The notes under the pieces: generated by a model
The model's database searches: none
Seen by the model: only the letters and a program-made list of their open reading frames with translations
Told to the model about the DNA's origin: nothing
Translations under genes and position numbers: made by a program
Shown here: in pieces, positions 25,901 through 39,700 of the stretch
Position numbering within the stretch: the stretch's first letter is position 1
How the letters are laid out: each line of letters opens with the position of its first letter
From: Acridotheres tristis
Lineage: Eukaryota > Chordata > Aves > Passeriformes > Sturnidae
Length of the DNA: 64,000 nt
Assembly: GCA_037013685.1 (NCBI GenBank)
Contig: CM072891.1
Span: forward strand, 988,501-1,052,500
Direction of reading: 5' to 3'

Positions 25901-28120
25901 AGACACAGACATAGTCCTTTTTCATCATTATTGTATTGGGTTTTGAGAACATATTTCTAGACTCCTACTATGTAAGAATTTTGCAGAATCGGTAACCATT
26001 GTTTTGGGATAATTCCAAATTTGCACTCTTCCCCATATAAAAGAATAAAGTTCACCACTGGGTGAGAAATCATAATGGATTTCTCCAACTCATCAATTTG
26101 TATTGGTTTCTGTGACCTTATATGAGTTTGAGTGTGTTTTGAGGGAAAAACATGTTTCTTTTAATTTCAGTATGAAATATTATATTCTGTCTAGTGTCTC
26201 CAAAGAGCAGTTATCTTTTAAGAGAGCCTTAGTAAATGAGTGGGGCAACATTTACAAAGTACCATTTGTTCATTCTGCAGCAATCCTCACACTGTCTGTT
26301 AAATGAAATTGGCCTTCACTTCTGTTTCTGAATGTGATGAATGGCATCATTCAATAATATATGTTTGTCAAGTTGCAATCTTGTGCAGTGTTAAGTGTGG
26401 TTCAGCCTGCATATAAAATGTATTCTCTAATAAAAAAAAATTAAAAACATCCCCCCCCCCCAAACAAAAAAGACAGGAAATGACATGGAAAAACTTTGAT
26501 GCCACACTATAAAAATTACAAAGATGACATTAGTCATTGGGAATATTGTTTCACATTGAGTTTGCTGTGCACAAACTGGTAGGGAAAACTGTACCTTGGG
26601 GTTTAAATTTTAAAAAAATATCCTTGCACATTCAAAATGATTTTTTTACTCATGAAAATAGACATTTCAAGGCATGAGTGGAAAGGCCAATGTTATGTAG
26701 TTGTAAGTTATAAATAAAAAGATTCAGGACACACATGCACGAAAGCCTGCTTCTGGATGAGGAACCTGTCCTCTCCACATTTTTCAGGAGATATGAAATT
26801 GCAATTTCTAATGTAACAGCAATTTTTGTAGGGTTTTTTCTTTCCTTAAAAAAGAAAACTGACAGGTCATATACTATCCAGAAATTCCATGTTGAATCTA
26901 ATTTTTCAAAAATATTTAAATAAGATTGTGCTCTTCCTTTGTGAGTAATGAGAATTCATCAATACTAATCACAACTGTTTAAAGCACATTCATTGTAAAG
27001 TACAAAAATTTAAAAAAGACAATTAATGGCATATTGAGTGGATCAAGTTTTATTTGTGCTAAGCCTACTCTCCCAGGAGCATTTTCTATTAACATTGCTT
27101 TCTACAAGTGATAGAAGTTTTAACCTTGGTGTAGCAGATAAGCCATTGATCTGTCAGCAGACTTTTCCCTACCTCCCACAGTATAGCGCTTCAAAAGTTT
27201 GTTTGGAAATGAAACCAAATTCTATGTTTCCTCTACAGATGGTTGACCTCTTTCAGTTAGTGGCTGCATTACTCATTTAAACAATTATACAGGTCAGAAT
27301 GGTGTAATCTAAATTATTTAGTCTCTGGGTGTTTTTCAGACACCACTGACAGTCCGAGAGGATCCAGCTGCTGGTTGTACCTGGATTTGAACTCCAGAAG
27401 ATAACAGAGCTTTGGTTAAGAGTTTCAGTCACCATACATTGTTTCATCTTGGAAAACACATACCAAAAGAAAACTGCTCCCAAGGGACTGCAACTGCACA
27501 GGTATCAAAACATGCCAATGGCAAGACTAACATTTCCCAGACCAAATGTTCAAAACAATTTCTACTTTATCTGAATAAAAATACCTGTATGCTCCTCCAG
27601 CATGCAAATCTTAAAAATACCTTTTCTTGTTTGTCCCCCACAGGGAGCAATTCAAGTCTACCAAACAGTCTAGCAAAATATTATGATAACCTTTTCTATC
27701 CTAATTTGTACTGGAGGCTGTGTGTGTGCTAGGATCAACATTAATTACTGTATAACATTTCAGCTGTGTAGTTCATAGAAATGTCAGGGAGTTAGCTAAA
27801 GGGGATGTGGGGTCCTGATATCAGCAGGGGGTAAGTGGCCTCAGCCATTGTGCAGCATGTGGATGATGGGAATTTACAAAAATAGAATCCATAACTGAGG
27901 TGTTAAAGCTAACTAACCCCAATAAAAAGTTATTTTTCACCGAGAAAACCATACATAGATAAAGTGCTCGCAGGCAATTACTTGCATTTTCTAATAAAAT
28001 CTAAGTTAATAAAGTCTGGAATCCAACAGTTAGCAAAACAGACTGTAATAATGATTCTACATAATAATTGATCTACTTTGTTAAAGTTAATATATCAGTT
28101 TGAATTAATGCATTTTAAAT
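22971..28120. other. AT-rich unique sequence, no gene seen
   Basis: No gene or named repeat is recognised. An 11-base C-run at 26451-26461 follows an A-rich segment. Short frames at 24641-24871 (ATG start, 76 codons) and 27412-27732 (106 codons) resemble nothing I know. Confidence 0.55.
26451..26461. repeat. Homopolymeric C-run
   Basis: Eleven consecutive C residues follow an A-rich stretch and precede CAAACAAAAAAG-type sequence. It is a simple repeat, prone to slippage and sequencing error. Confidence 0.9.
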
Positions 28121-28520
28121 TCAGATTCCTTTTGCAGCTTGAATCCAAACTAATTACAGGTTTTAAATTGTCACTAGTAGGAGCTCAGCCAAGGCATATT
28201 TCCTCTCTTCTTTAGTTGCACCCTGAGAATTCATGAATCAATTTTTTTCTGGGTCATGACTTCGCCCCGCCAGGAGCAGAGAAAACCCTTCAGTGTGAAG
28301 AAAATTTAATGGCAGAGATCCCAGTACAGGCAGAATTTGCACGCAAATGGCTAGGAAGTAAATGGCAGGGGAACTTTCCAATGTATGAGAAAGAAACCTT
28401 AAAATCATTTGTAGTAATCCAAACGACAGTGGATTAAATAAATAGTTTTAAGCACAGCAGTATCCATGTCTGTCTTGGCAATTTAGGATTGTTGGATGAT
28501 TTAAGAGAGGGCTGCTTTTG
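28121..28520. promoter_or_regulatory. Candidate conserved noncoding element
   Basis: A complex, less AT-biased segment with preserved CpGs (cttcgccccgccagg near 28261, gcacgcaaatgg near 28341, and aaacgacagtgg near 28423) stands out from its flanks. There is no open frame of note. A regulatory role is inference from sequence texture only. Confidence 0.25.
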
Positions 28521-31189
28521 CAAGCCTTTTTTTTAAACAGTAGAGGTCACCTTAGTACAAGTCTCTTCTAAAAAAACAGACCACAACAATAAAAAACCCT
28601 TTTCTACCCTGATAAATTATGCACTTAGAAGTACTCACAACTTCCTTCCAATGTTTTATATAAACTTAAAAAAAAAAACAAAACCAAGATTATATTGTCA
28701 GTTTAATTTCCTTATATTTTGCTATAGGGATTATTCAATATGAAAAGAGGAATTTTTTCTAAGCACATTTACAGTTATAATCAGTGATCTACACATACAA
28801 TTCATTCAAATATCTGAAAATCGATTTGTGTTTTAAGCTTTACAATTATATAAAGATCTGTCAGGACTACATATTTTTTTGTCTTTTATATTTACCATTG
28901 GGAAAAATGTGACAAAGTAATTTGTTTCTTAGGAGGAGATACTCAGACATAAATTGCATCTATCAAAATTCACTCATCTTCATTAAAAAAAAAAAAAGCA
29001 TTCAGAAGCCTGACAAATCAACAAAAGATTTGGTAAATTAGCATAAAATATATCCAGCTTAATACAAATTGACAAAGCTCTTTCTACAGTATTTGTTTTC
29101 ATGGCATGGCTACCTTTTATCAGCGTTGTACCTAACATCACCTTGGAAACTGCTTTGTGGAAAAGCTTTACCAGACACTGAGAATGAAAGCAGAAAATAA
29201 TCTGTTAACTACTTAGAGGATTCTATACATAGTGAAGGAATTTTTATAATAATTTAGGAGCAATCAGAAGTAAATGCTTTGCAAAAGAAAATCTGGCCGT
29301 TTAAAGAGATTAAAGGAATTCTGAAAAATGGCACACAATATCTTCTTGCCGTATATACAAATATATTCTTAAATATTAAAGTAGTATTTTGTTTACACTA
29401 CTAGTATTGCCAGATTTCAATGGTGTAAAACATCTGTTTTGGCAATCTTCTCTACCAGATAAGGTTATTTAAAGAATGCACATTAAAAATCCTACTTAAT
29501 ATCTCAAGATTATTATCTTTATACATTATCACTTCAGAAATTAAATGTCTGGGACATTCTTAAATGCTATTTTACTTCTAAATCACTCTATTAGATTTCC
29601 TGCTTGAGTGATTTGTGAAGAAAACATTACATATATATTTTTTTCTGATTACCAAACCACATTAGACACAAAAGTCTACTTGAAACTAGTTTACAGTTTA
29701 AAAACAGGTCTAATAACAGGTGAATGCTGAAAAATATGCAAACAAAATGGCAGACATGAATGACTTCATTTAAGGCATAATTGCTTCTCATCAACCCAAG
29801 AAATCATGCAGAAACAGTCCCTGTTTCAGCCAGCCAGGGAGAGACTGGAGAAATCACTCAGGCATGGATTCTAAATGGAAGGTCCACTCCTGGGTCTGAG
29901 CCAGGGAACTGCTCCACACACAGATCCAAGCCTAGGGACAATAGTCCTTAGAATCACAGTTCATCATAACAGATAATTATACAGCAAGTAAAACAATAGG
30001 GTATTTTGGCCTTTCAATAGATAGACTAATTGTGGACTAGGGAGTTCTGCCTGGGAGGCATAAAACACACCCCTCTGTGAGTCATTTTATTGTGGTGAGG
30101 AGTGGCATGAATTTTGTGGAAAGGGATTTTAGGAACTGGTGAGTTCCATATGTTGTTTTTTGCTGTATGTCTCGGGCACATAGCCAGAGTTTCCACGCAC
30201 ACAGCTAGAAGCTTTTTTTTTAAAAATTCTTCCCACTTGCCCATTTAAATGTTTTAAGGAACATTATATTTTTTTCCCCCAGCAAAGTCAGTAACCGCAA
30301 TTATTTTCCTCTTTTAAGCATAATAACATTTCAACTCGGATAAGGTGGAAAGAACTATATTGGTCTTTTCAAAGGGAAAATATGTTAAGATTACATATTT
30401 TATATATGGTTTTTATATCAATGAATTCATAACACTGGGTTAAAATATTCCCTGAAACTATTGTGTACCATTTGTTTTCTGGATTGTTTGTAGAGACAAA
30501 AAAACGAAGAAGGAAATACATGTAGTTCAAGACAGAGCAGCTTTTGAATCTTTTTAAATGTGTCATTCTGTTTTATGTTCAGCCAGTTCTTTTTCTTCTC
30601 CTTAAAAAGATGACAAGCAAGCAAACTCTTTTCTAGCAAATAAAAGTGTTAGTTCTTGGATGCCATGCAAAGAGTGCAAATGCATAAGAAGGCTGACCTC
30701 CTGCACTAGGAAACAAGTACTCTATCTCTGCAATTTGTGCAGCCCCACTGCCAGCCAATTAACTCGAAGTTGAGTTTTGACTCAAACTCATGACCCTTCA
30801 ATCCCCACAGTCATGTGTTACATCTGGTATCATTGAATTAGTCCTTCCATTTTGGCTTGCTTATTTTTTTTTTTTAACCGTCCACTTTCTTTCTGCCAAT
30901 TTTTTTTCTAACCACTAATGATGATTCAAGAAGCTTTCTACAGTATCTGCATATTTGTTTGTTTTTGAGTAGAGCTCCCTTGGAAAAAATCTGGCATACA
31001 TTTTTTTTCTAAGAATACCATTCAATTCTGCATTTCATGATACCCTTTTTTCCTGTTCTGTACTATAATGGTGACCATTACATCATGTACCCTGAGGGCT
31101 GTGCTTAAAAAGAGAAAGGATGGTGAAATTAGCAAAAATAAAAGGAACTCCCTGACTTGAATTCACAAACTGTGCTTGTTTTTGTTAAA
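28521..31189. other. AT-rich unique sequence, no gene seen
   Basis: No gene or named repeat is recognised. A-runs occur near 28668-28679 and 28985-28998. Two minus-strand frames at 30369-30639 are short and AT-biased. Confidence 0.55.
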
Positions 31190-31620
31190 CAGAACAAAAT
31201 CTGCGGTGACGGTAGCAAGTTCAATAACGTGTAGCGCATACGTTTTTCTCTCAGCTAGAAAGCACCTTCTTTAAGAAACGCTTTTAAAATATTCAATGTA
31301 AACTACTGAAGATACTCATATTAAGTAGTACTCCCCAAGCTGTGAGTACATTTCTTGTTTTATTTTTAATGTTTTTTTAATGGGATACAATTTATTATCT
31401 GGAACCTGTTTGCCTCCCAATTATTTGTAAAATTTTGTTTTAAAAATTCTAATGAAATGAAAAGGAGCAGTTGGTTTTTTCACGTTTTCAGAAGTCAGAC
31501 CAGAAGAATAAGAGAGTTGAAAATACATTTAGACATTTTATTCTGTATTGCTTTTCTAAGAATCTCTCTTACGCTAGCAAAATACAGTGAATGGTAGCTG
31601 CGGTCGGTAAATACAGATAA
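31190..31620. promoter_or_regulatory. Candidate conserved noncoding element, CpG-retaining
   Basis: Five CpGs fall within about 40 bases at 31204-31242 (ctgcggtgacggtagcaagt and following), with others near 31279, 31572, 31602 and 31606, in surroundings where CpG is rare. No coding frame is present. The pattern fits a constrained noncoding element, but cross-species alignment would be needed to support it. Confidence 0.3.
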
Positions 31621-31810
31621 TTCCAATGGTGAACATGTAATGAGTCTTCAAGGGTTTAATGCATTATTATTTTTCCTCATCATGTCTACACTGGATTTTC
31701 TCACTCAGCTATTGTATGTGCACTGCTTCGCTCTTATGTCAGTATATCTCCATGTAAATCTTCTGCATGCCGTTTGGAATTAGTTGAATGTATCATCCCT
31801 CATATAAATA

Positions 31811-31858
31811 CGTACACGTGTATATGTGCGTGTGTGTATGTATGTGTCTTTGTGTGTA
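31811..31858. repeat. Imperfect (TGTA/TG)n microsatellite
   Basis: Tandem TG and TATG units (tatatgtgcgtgtgtgtatg and flanks) extend over about 48 bp with interruptions. Confidence 0.8.
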
Positions 31859-32559
31859 TCCAAAATAAACTGAAAAAAAATTATACCCATGTCAACAGAA
31901 AAACTCCTAACTAAGTGTGGTAAAAGCGGTCATATTTAAAATTCTTTTGTGCACAGAAAATATTTTTGTGGTTACTGTATGAAAGTACGATAACATCATT
32001 GTATCACATACAGCAAGTTTTATAACAATCACTGAAAAATAAATGCATTATTATTGAATGATGTGGTATTTAAATATAAAAGCAGTTGAGTGCCCTATCA
32101 GTTTCCTCTTAATATTTTGCTGGTATGAATGTTTTTCTGACTTCTAAATCACACATTTGCTAAAATGAGCTCTGCTAGATATCAGTTTGAACACAGGCAC
32201 AATGTGTCTCAGTCAGATTCATAAAACAGATAGCTGAACTAGAGTTTGACTTTTGACATCAACAATCTGACTTCAATATTTCTCCACAAAAAGAGACTTC
32301 TGACTCTCGTCGCTGTTTCAGTGTGATGGATAGCTTTTCAGCTGCTGACAGCAGTGAATGTAATAAATGTAATCATCCACACTGGGGGCTGAATATTTCT
32401 ATTTTTTAAGTTTTCTGTCTTGTGCATTACAAATGACAAAGTAACACCTGCACTATTACAGTCTCTCCTTTCCTACAAAACTGAAATACAAAAATATTAT
32501 TATAAGTTGTCTATGTATTAGTACTCCAGTGGAAAATAAGCTTTTAATTACCTACATTT
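31859..32559. other. Unique noncoding sequence
   Basis: No gene or named repeat is seen. The stretch lies between two blocks that look like candidate regulatory elements and may belong to the same cluster. A 60-bp segment near 32290-32350 keeps a CpG pair (ctctcgtcgctg). Confidence 0.45.
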
Positions 32560-33760
32560 GTTTTTTTTTCTCTAAGAAACACTTGCAGAAGCAGAGCTTA
32601 ATTTTAGCTCTGTTTGACTTCTCTGATCATCTGGGTTTTCATTGTCATTGCTTCTTAATAATTTAATGTCATATATAATGACATAAAACCAGAGAAAACC
32701 ACAGAAGCTGCCAATCTGAACTGATCTAAGTGTTCACTAGGATAAGCATAGAAAAGCCTGATTTGTTTGTGCCAACAACATTCAGCATGGTCTGTAACTG
32801 GGCTAGTGTTCCTTTGCTATTTAATTTTCAAATAGTCTTTCAGTGTACAGTGTAGCTGCTTAATCAGAGTGTTTTATCTACCACAATTAACAAAATGAGT
32901 GAATGTATATATTGGCAATACATAAAAAAAGTATTAAATTTATGTTTACCATTTTGTCAGCTAAACATTTTACCATCCTGTTTTTTCCACTTGCTTCATC
33001 TATAAGCAACTATTATTATGTTTGCTACTGAAAGTGTAGAGCTGAAACACATGCCTAATTCAAAATTAGTTCTAAACTTTCATTAAAAAAGCTTTGCAGA
33101 GAAATATCTTTTGTTAATGAAAAACTTATTTGGAAGCGTATAAAGCCACAGTTTGCATTTTCCCCAGTCTCTGAAAGCAGTGACTTATTTTACTTTACAT
33201 CTAATTAAAAGTTTATGGAGATGCAATGGATTTTTGTGCAAATTAGAATTAATTAGAGTTATTAAGAAGCCATGAAAAGAAGGATTTGAGAAATAGTGAG
33301 AAATATTATTTAAACCCTAATGGAATTCAGCGAAACCCACAGGTCTATTACAGGTCCCTGATTTGCCAGGATCACTGCAGGGAATCTAACATTAATAAGC
33401 ACACTGGTAATTAAATCATTTGTTACTTTGTCTGTAATGTTGTAATGTTTCACTGATACTCTGTCAGAGCTCTTTGTGCAGATCAGAGCTAATCAAAGGT
33501 AATCAATTTTCAGCATTTGAAAAATCTGTAAATGATTATACATTCATCAGATCATTTAGTGGAGTGCAAGGAAAGTGCAATGCAATTAATCTTCCTGCAT
33601 GAGGAGGAATTACCACCACAGAATTCAACAGTTATAATTAATTTCATTGTCTTGCTGTGAATTTTGATTGCTTTTCTTTGGACTGTATAGTACAAATGAT
33701 GATTCATTGCAAAGTATTTGCAAAGCAAACACACCAGTGTGCTATGCAAATTAAAGTAGC
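32560..33760. promoter_or_regulatory. Candidate enhancer-like conserved element cluster
   Basis: Homeodomain core motifs are dense: TAATTA at 33202-33207 and 33408-33413, TTAATTAG near 33249-33256, and two TAATCA cores at 33490 and 33500. A SOX-like CTTTGT lies at 33472-33477, a TCF/LEF-like ATCAAAGG about 33492-33499, and a perfect POU octamer ATGCAAAT at 33744-33751. An inverted repeat ATGTCAT / ATGACAT lies at 32666-32684. Each motif is common in AT-rich DNA by chance. Their clustering between 33.2 and 33.75 kb, in sequence of good complexity without coding frames, resembles developmental enhancers in gene deserts. This is inference, not proof. Confidence 0.35.
33744..33751 (+). promoter_or_regulatory. 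POU octamer motif ATGCAAAT
   Basis: This is an exact match to the OCT/POU-factor octamer, followed by TAAAG. Several other octamers occur in the window (for example 27602-27609 and 37789-37796), so this one is notable only for lying beside the homeodomain, SOX and TCF cores. Confidence 0.35.
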
Positions 33761-36700
33761 TGTATAACAGATAGGTTTCAAACTTCCTATTTACTCAGGG
33801 TTGTTGAGTACTAATTTGCCAAATAATTGCTTGTTAACTTTATACACTCTTCCTCTGAATATTGAGATTGGTAACCAATATAAATAGAAAGCACATGCTG
33901 TTTGATATCTCATGGTAAGTGTTTGAAATACTAGTTAGCATTTAAACTTGTACTCAACTAGAAAAAACACAATTTACAACATATTTTCCTAAAACCATTA
34001 ATTCTATCTTCTTTAATATTTAATTTTGGTTTTTTTTCAGTGTGAAGTTCACTGAAAGGCAAAGAAGGAATTTTATGGCTTTACCACAAACAGCCATATA
34101 AACTTAAATCAGAACATTTTTTAACCATTATTGCTTTGATACTAATTTTCCTTCATTGACATTACTAAATATCAAGTAACTTTTCAGGATGTTATCAAAT
34201 TATTGTAGGCAGCGTGGACATTTCTAGAAAAGTGGTCTAGATGCCAAATACCAGTGTCAAAACCAAATGTTGTACTCAAGGTTCCCATACCAAACTAGAG
34301 CCTACTTGAAGGAGCTGTAGTGCTGAGCAGACACATGAGCTGCTGCAAATTCAGCCATAGGTCTGGAATTTAATTTTAGACCTTTGTACAAAACTAGAGG
34401 CTACAATCAATGATTTGCATGATTTGCTCATTGTTAATAAAATATTAGCAGAAACATGTTCAGATTTGAGAAATTTCATTCTAAAAGTGCCAATTGATTT
34501 CAAAAAGTGTTCAATTAAGCTTTGCAAACAAAAATATGGGAATAAGGGTTTAGGGAGAGTGGTAAGAATGTGTAGATGCAACCTATATATTTAATATGTC
34601 CCTTGATTTTAAATTGCAATTTTATTTTAAAAGCTGTAGTACTTAATGAATATTGGGAATTATCAGCAGATATCTGATTAGTCATTACTGGCAGCATTAT
34701 ATGTTAAGTGCTGCTTCATTTATAATCAGCTGAAAGTTTTTAATTGAAAAAGGTAAAACACTACAATACTACATTATTTTGCTCTGTACAAATAAGGTTT
34801 GGTGATAATAACGTATAGTATATGTACATATGTCTATGCATGTATATATGATTATGAAGCATATATACAATAAATATTCTTCAAAAGCCAATTCTTCCAT
34901 TGCTGTCTTTATGACAACATCATGAATAACACATGATTTATTTAAATTCAAACACATGATATTAGAAAAAAGAGCGACATTTCAAAGAGAACATGAAGAC
35001 GGAATGACAGTCTCCTTTCAATAATAAATAGTAAAATTTAAACATTGTAGAGCTAATTAGTGGAAGATACTAACAGAAGACAGAATGAGAGATGTTCAGA
35101 ATTGAGAAGTGCCAAAATGTGGAGCTGTAAATCCTGATTGTCTCGGTGCTTCTGAGAACCCTGGAAAATTCTTAGAATGAATGTACACAGAAATTTGAGG
35201 CGTTCAAACTCATCTTTTCATTTCAGCCTACTTGGCCAAGACTGACTCAATAGGCTGAGTCTGACTCAATGTTCGCAGTCCACTGCTGAAATTACAGACA
35301 TACAAATCTAGATATGAAGCAAATACCATGTTCAGAATGTAATGCTGAACGGGAAAAGATTCTGATACTTATAATCTGTTCTGATAGCTCTCCACACCCC
35401 ATAATGCTTTTTAACCTATTACATCTTTTCTTTTACCAATGAAAACTTAAACAAAGACAAATCTTGACATTTAGAGAACAGTGCATTGTACATATACAAG
35501 AAGTCCAGGCTGTTACTGTTTTCAGAAATGTCTTGTTTTTATATGTCATCAACAGTTTCATCATCTAAAAATCACTGATGAGCACATCTCAAAAAGAAAA
35601 CCTCTTCTTGATGGATGTTTGGTTTACAGCGGATTTATATTTTTCAGTGAAAATTCCAAAGACTGAGAAATTGTACTGGGAATCTTAGAAAAATAACCCT
35701 TTCCATGTTACAATGAAAGTATTTTCTGGCATTTGAACTGGTTTGGACCATTCTCACAGAAGCATTCAACACAGACTTATTCATGACAACTGCAGGAGGA
35801 AACTACTGAGAATAAAATATTTATGTGCTTATCAACAAGAATTTTCATTTGTATCTGAGCAGAGGCCGAGAGGTTAAGATCAAAGGCACATTTTTCAACT
35901 TGTCGAGTTTGTTTATCTTACAGTCAGAAAATCTTCCATATTTTACTAAGGATGAATCAAGGGCAATCAGCATGCTATTATTCAATCTGGACTGGAGGTC
36001 CACAGACCTTGTATTTCTTTATTCCACGTTTGTTCCAGGCCATGATCTTCCTGTAATGAAGGGCCTGAAAAAGATGATTTCCTCAGGTAAAATGAGGAAA
36101 AAGGAATATAAAATGTAATGTCTCCAAACATGCATATTCTACATTCTTGTATAGAGGTACAGATGGTTTTCTCCTCATCTTCTTATAAGAGGTATACTGC
36201 TCCTTTATTAAAATTCTTCATTTTCTCTGACTGTATGGAAGACTTCAAATATAGTTCAGATCTACACACAATGAAGAATATTGTCAGTTTAATAGGGCTT
36301 GGAGGACATCCCCAAAATGTACACTGACCTCTCATTGGCCCTATTCAGTTCACTTTTGTTTGTCATCATAACCTCTGTAAACATCATGGAAACCTCGAGC
36401 CATGTCCTCATTCTATGCTCTAAGCAGTTTAGTTTGTCTGAATTGCACTATGTCCACTTTTTGTAAGCAAAGTATCCCATATTTAAGTTCATTTTTTTTC
36501 ATTATTTTGCTTTTTCTTTACATCTTTCAATGATCTTTTATTGTCTAAAGTCTAGATTTCTACCGAGTTTGTGAACTGCACTTGTCAGAGTATTGCCCAC
36601 AACTCTGGGTTCCTTTGTTGAAGCTGTAGAAATAAAATGAATAGTATAAAAGCTTGATGGCATCTGTGGATAGGAAACTCATTAAAAGCCTCAGCCTTCT

Positions 36701-39700
36701 GTTTTATTTCTAACCACATTGCCCTGTGGGATTTCAAGGTCTTGCAGGATGAAACCAGCAGGACTCATTACTTCTAAAACAGTGTTTAGAGTTCTATTGG
36801 TGGTGGAATGTTCTGCCAGTCAGGTAAAAAACCTAGGCCTTTATCCTTCCTGGGACAATACCAGGCAGCTCAGAAACTGCTTGGAAAAGTCATGCCTTTG
36901 AATGCAACTGCAGGTGTTGCTCCTCAAAGACTGTTGGTACCCTCCTATGCACCCTTCAAAGGAATAATAGAAAATTCACTTTGGGATTCAAATGGAGTCT
37001 AAGAAAATTTTAAATAATAGGAACAAACTTTTGAGACTTCCTACATTTTTCCCACGAACCTATGGACCATGACTAATACCCTGAGGGCAAAAAAACATCC
37101 TTTTTCCCTCTTACACAGGCATAGAATTCACGGTGTCAGATAAATAAGCTTCATGACCTCACCTTGTTTAAGGCTACCATTCAATTATTAGCAAAGACTA
37201 GTCACCACAGCGAGAAAAGAGTGTGGCATTCTGATTGCTCACATTAATTAGAAACGGTGCAAAATTTATATTAAAGAACAACAGTAAAAAGTTTTATGAA
37301 CTCTCTTCACAAAACAAATTAAAAACATTTAGCCAAAAGTAACTAGCTAGTTAGTTTGAGCAAACTGATGGCTCACATTTTCTGTGCGATTAGATAAAAT
37401 TATGAGAATAATTTTAATATATGATAGAAAAAAAAGGACCTTGTAAGTGTGGGAGTGATTTAGCCTCCTAAAGTAGTTTCACAGCTGTGTTAAGTAGAAT
37501 TCCTTTTAAAGATTTTCCAAATAATTTATATGTAATTTGAATCATTTTACAAATATGTCTAATGCAGTAATAATTAATAAATTTTGTACACTGGCAAATA
37601 TTTATAGTTATAAATATAAATTATATAATGTATAAAGAAAATATTTAATTAAATATTATATAATGCTTATTTAAAAACCTATACATTAAAAAGTATAACT
37701 CTTGACTGAATATTGAAATGCTATTTAAAAATTCAATGCTGCAGTTGTATAATACAATGTGAATTATCTAAAATGCAAAAAATTACACATGCAAATCTTA
37801 ACTGATAGATGATATTTTATGAACTTTAAAAATCTGAGCAAACATGTTTTAAAGAAAAATTGTTTAAGCCACAAACTTTATAGATTATCAAGTTACATAA
37901 AGATCAGATTCATGTCCTTCATAAAGGAGCAAGACAGGATGACACTTGGGAGGGCAGAAGAGAGCTGAACAGCAGATTATCTGTCTTGCATCTAAGAATT
38001 AGATTCCTTCAAGAATAAGAGTAATGTCAAATAACTACATTACAACAGAGGATCTATAGAGATTCTCTTTTTTGAACAAGTTTGCCACCAATAGACTTAT
38101 TAACACACAATCTAATGACTAAGTGTCAATATGCAAACATTTAAAATCTCAGGAATTAAAATGAAAGATGCTCTTTTCTTTTTCCATCAGCTTCCAAGAT
38201 GACTTTGCCAAAAAAACCCCACCAGTGGTAAAGGAGTTTCTCTTTTTAGTTTGGTTTTTTTTTTTTTCTGAGTCTGTGTTAACTCCAGGAGTTCTCCTAC
38301 AGAATCTCACTATTTTGAACTTATAAAGCATTATTTTTTCTGTAAAAGACATCAGTAAAAGTTCAATCTGTAAACTGCAATCTTGTCTCCTTATGATTTA
38401 GATGTGCATACTCTAAATACAAGTGGGTCTAAATGGGTCATATCCTGCCAGGTTTATTTACTTAGAATATGAAGTTCTTTCTTTTGCCTATATTTACATG
38501 AGTAATAGGAAACCATAGCATTATTTATGGTGGTAAATGAGGGGACTGAAGACTATTGGATGAAAAAAAATGATGGCCCTCAAAAGAAGATACAGTTGGG
38601 AGCTTTGTGTAATTGTTTCTGCATTACTGCTCCCACAGGACCAGCTGAAGAGATTCCCAACCCCAGCCAACCCCCAAATGTTTGCTGCCATCCTCTTGCC
38701 AGAGAACACTGCCTTGCCAGACCCACTGGTTAAATTACTTGTGTGATCACTACCTAATTTATTTCAAAATGTCTTGGTTAGCAAAGCAGGCAAGCAGAAA
38801 TGATCTATTATTTCAATGGTTTATGCTGGCTCATTTTAATTTTAATAACCCAGAAAGGAAACTCAACAGCAGCTCAGCCAGGAAAACTAAGGATGGCAGC
38901 TACTGAAAGCAGTCTGAGGTTGGTGAACTTCAGAAACTGAAAGAGAAAATATGCTCACAATATGCAGATTTAAACCAAGGTCCAGCAAAATATTTAGGCA
39001 CCTCTGCACTTAAAACACCTGGATCATCCTACTGTTTTAAATGGGGCTACTAATATATTATTACTTATGACAGCTATGTTATTTTTGGAAAACATATGTC
39101 TGAGGATGATATTTATTCAATGTAATTTTATATATGAAAATTAAGCATCTTGTTTGCATAAATCTTCTAAGCTTTTCCTTCAGTCAAAGGAAGAACCACC
39201 TCCAGAGGGGTAATTCCCCAGCTATCTGAGAAAGGAGGTGTGAGCTGCCTTCTGAAGGTGCTCACCACAGAGGATAGTCACCCCTTAGGTTGGCATATGC
39301 AGCTGTCTCCTAGGCTGCTGAAGGTCGGCAAACTGAATTGTTTCCTCTCTGGTACCTGACCAAGAGGCCTGACAACCGCAGCAATAATATTTCTGGAAAA
39401 CATCCTTAAATGGGACAAACATCCTTACCAATGCCATCACCCCCTTAACATCCATTTTGGAAAAAAATTATAAAGTATTATAATTACTGCCGTCACTTAG
39501 TATTTTAACTTCCTTTACATTGGTAGTTTCCCTGGTTTCAAGTAAGCTTTTAGATTGCAATTAGCTCTTCTATTAATGTACACTAATGCAAAACCCATGA
39601 ATTTCTTGGGATTACCTGCATAGATGTATGTAAATTAGCTACATATATGTCTTTATATAGAGAGTCACGTGAAAATAGACATTTTAAATATAGAAATTAT

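Noticed and set aside
27602..27609. POU octamer ATGCAAAT, also at 37789-37796 and elsewhere
   Set aside because: Octamers are frequent in AT-rich DNA; without clustering they carry no weight.
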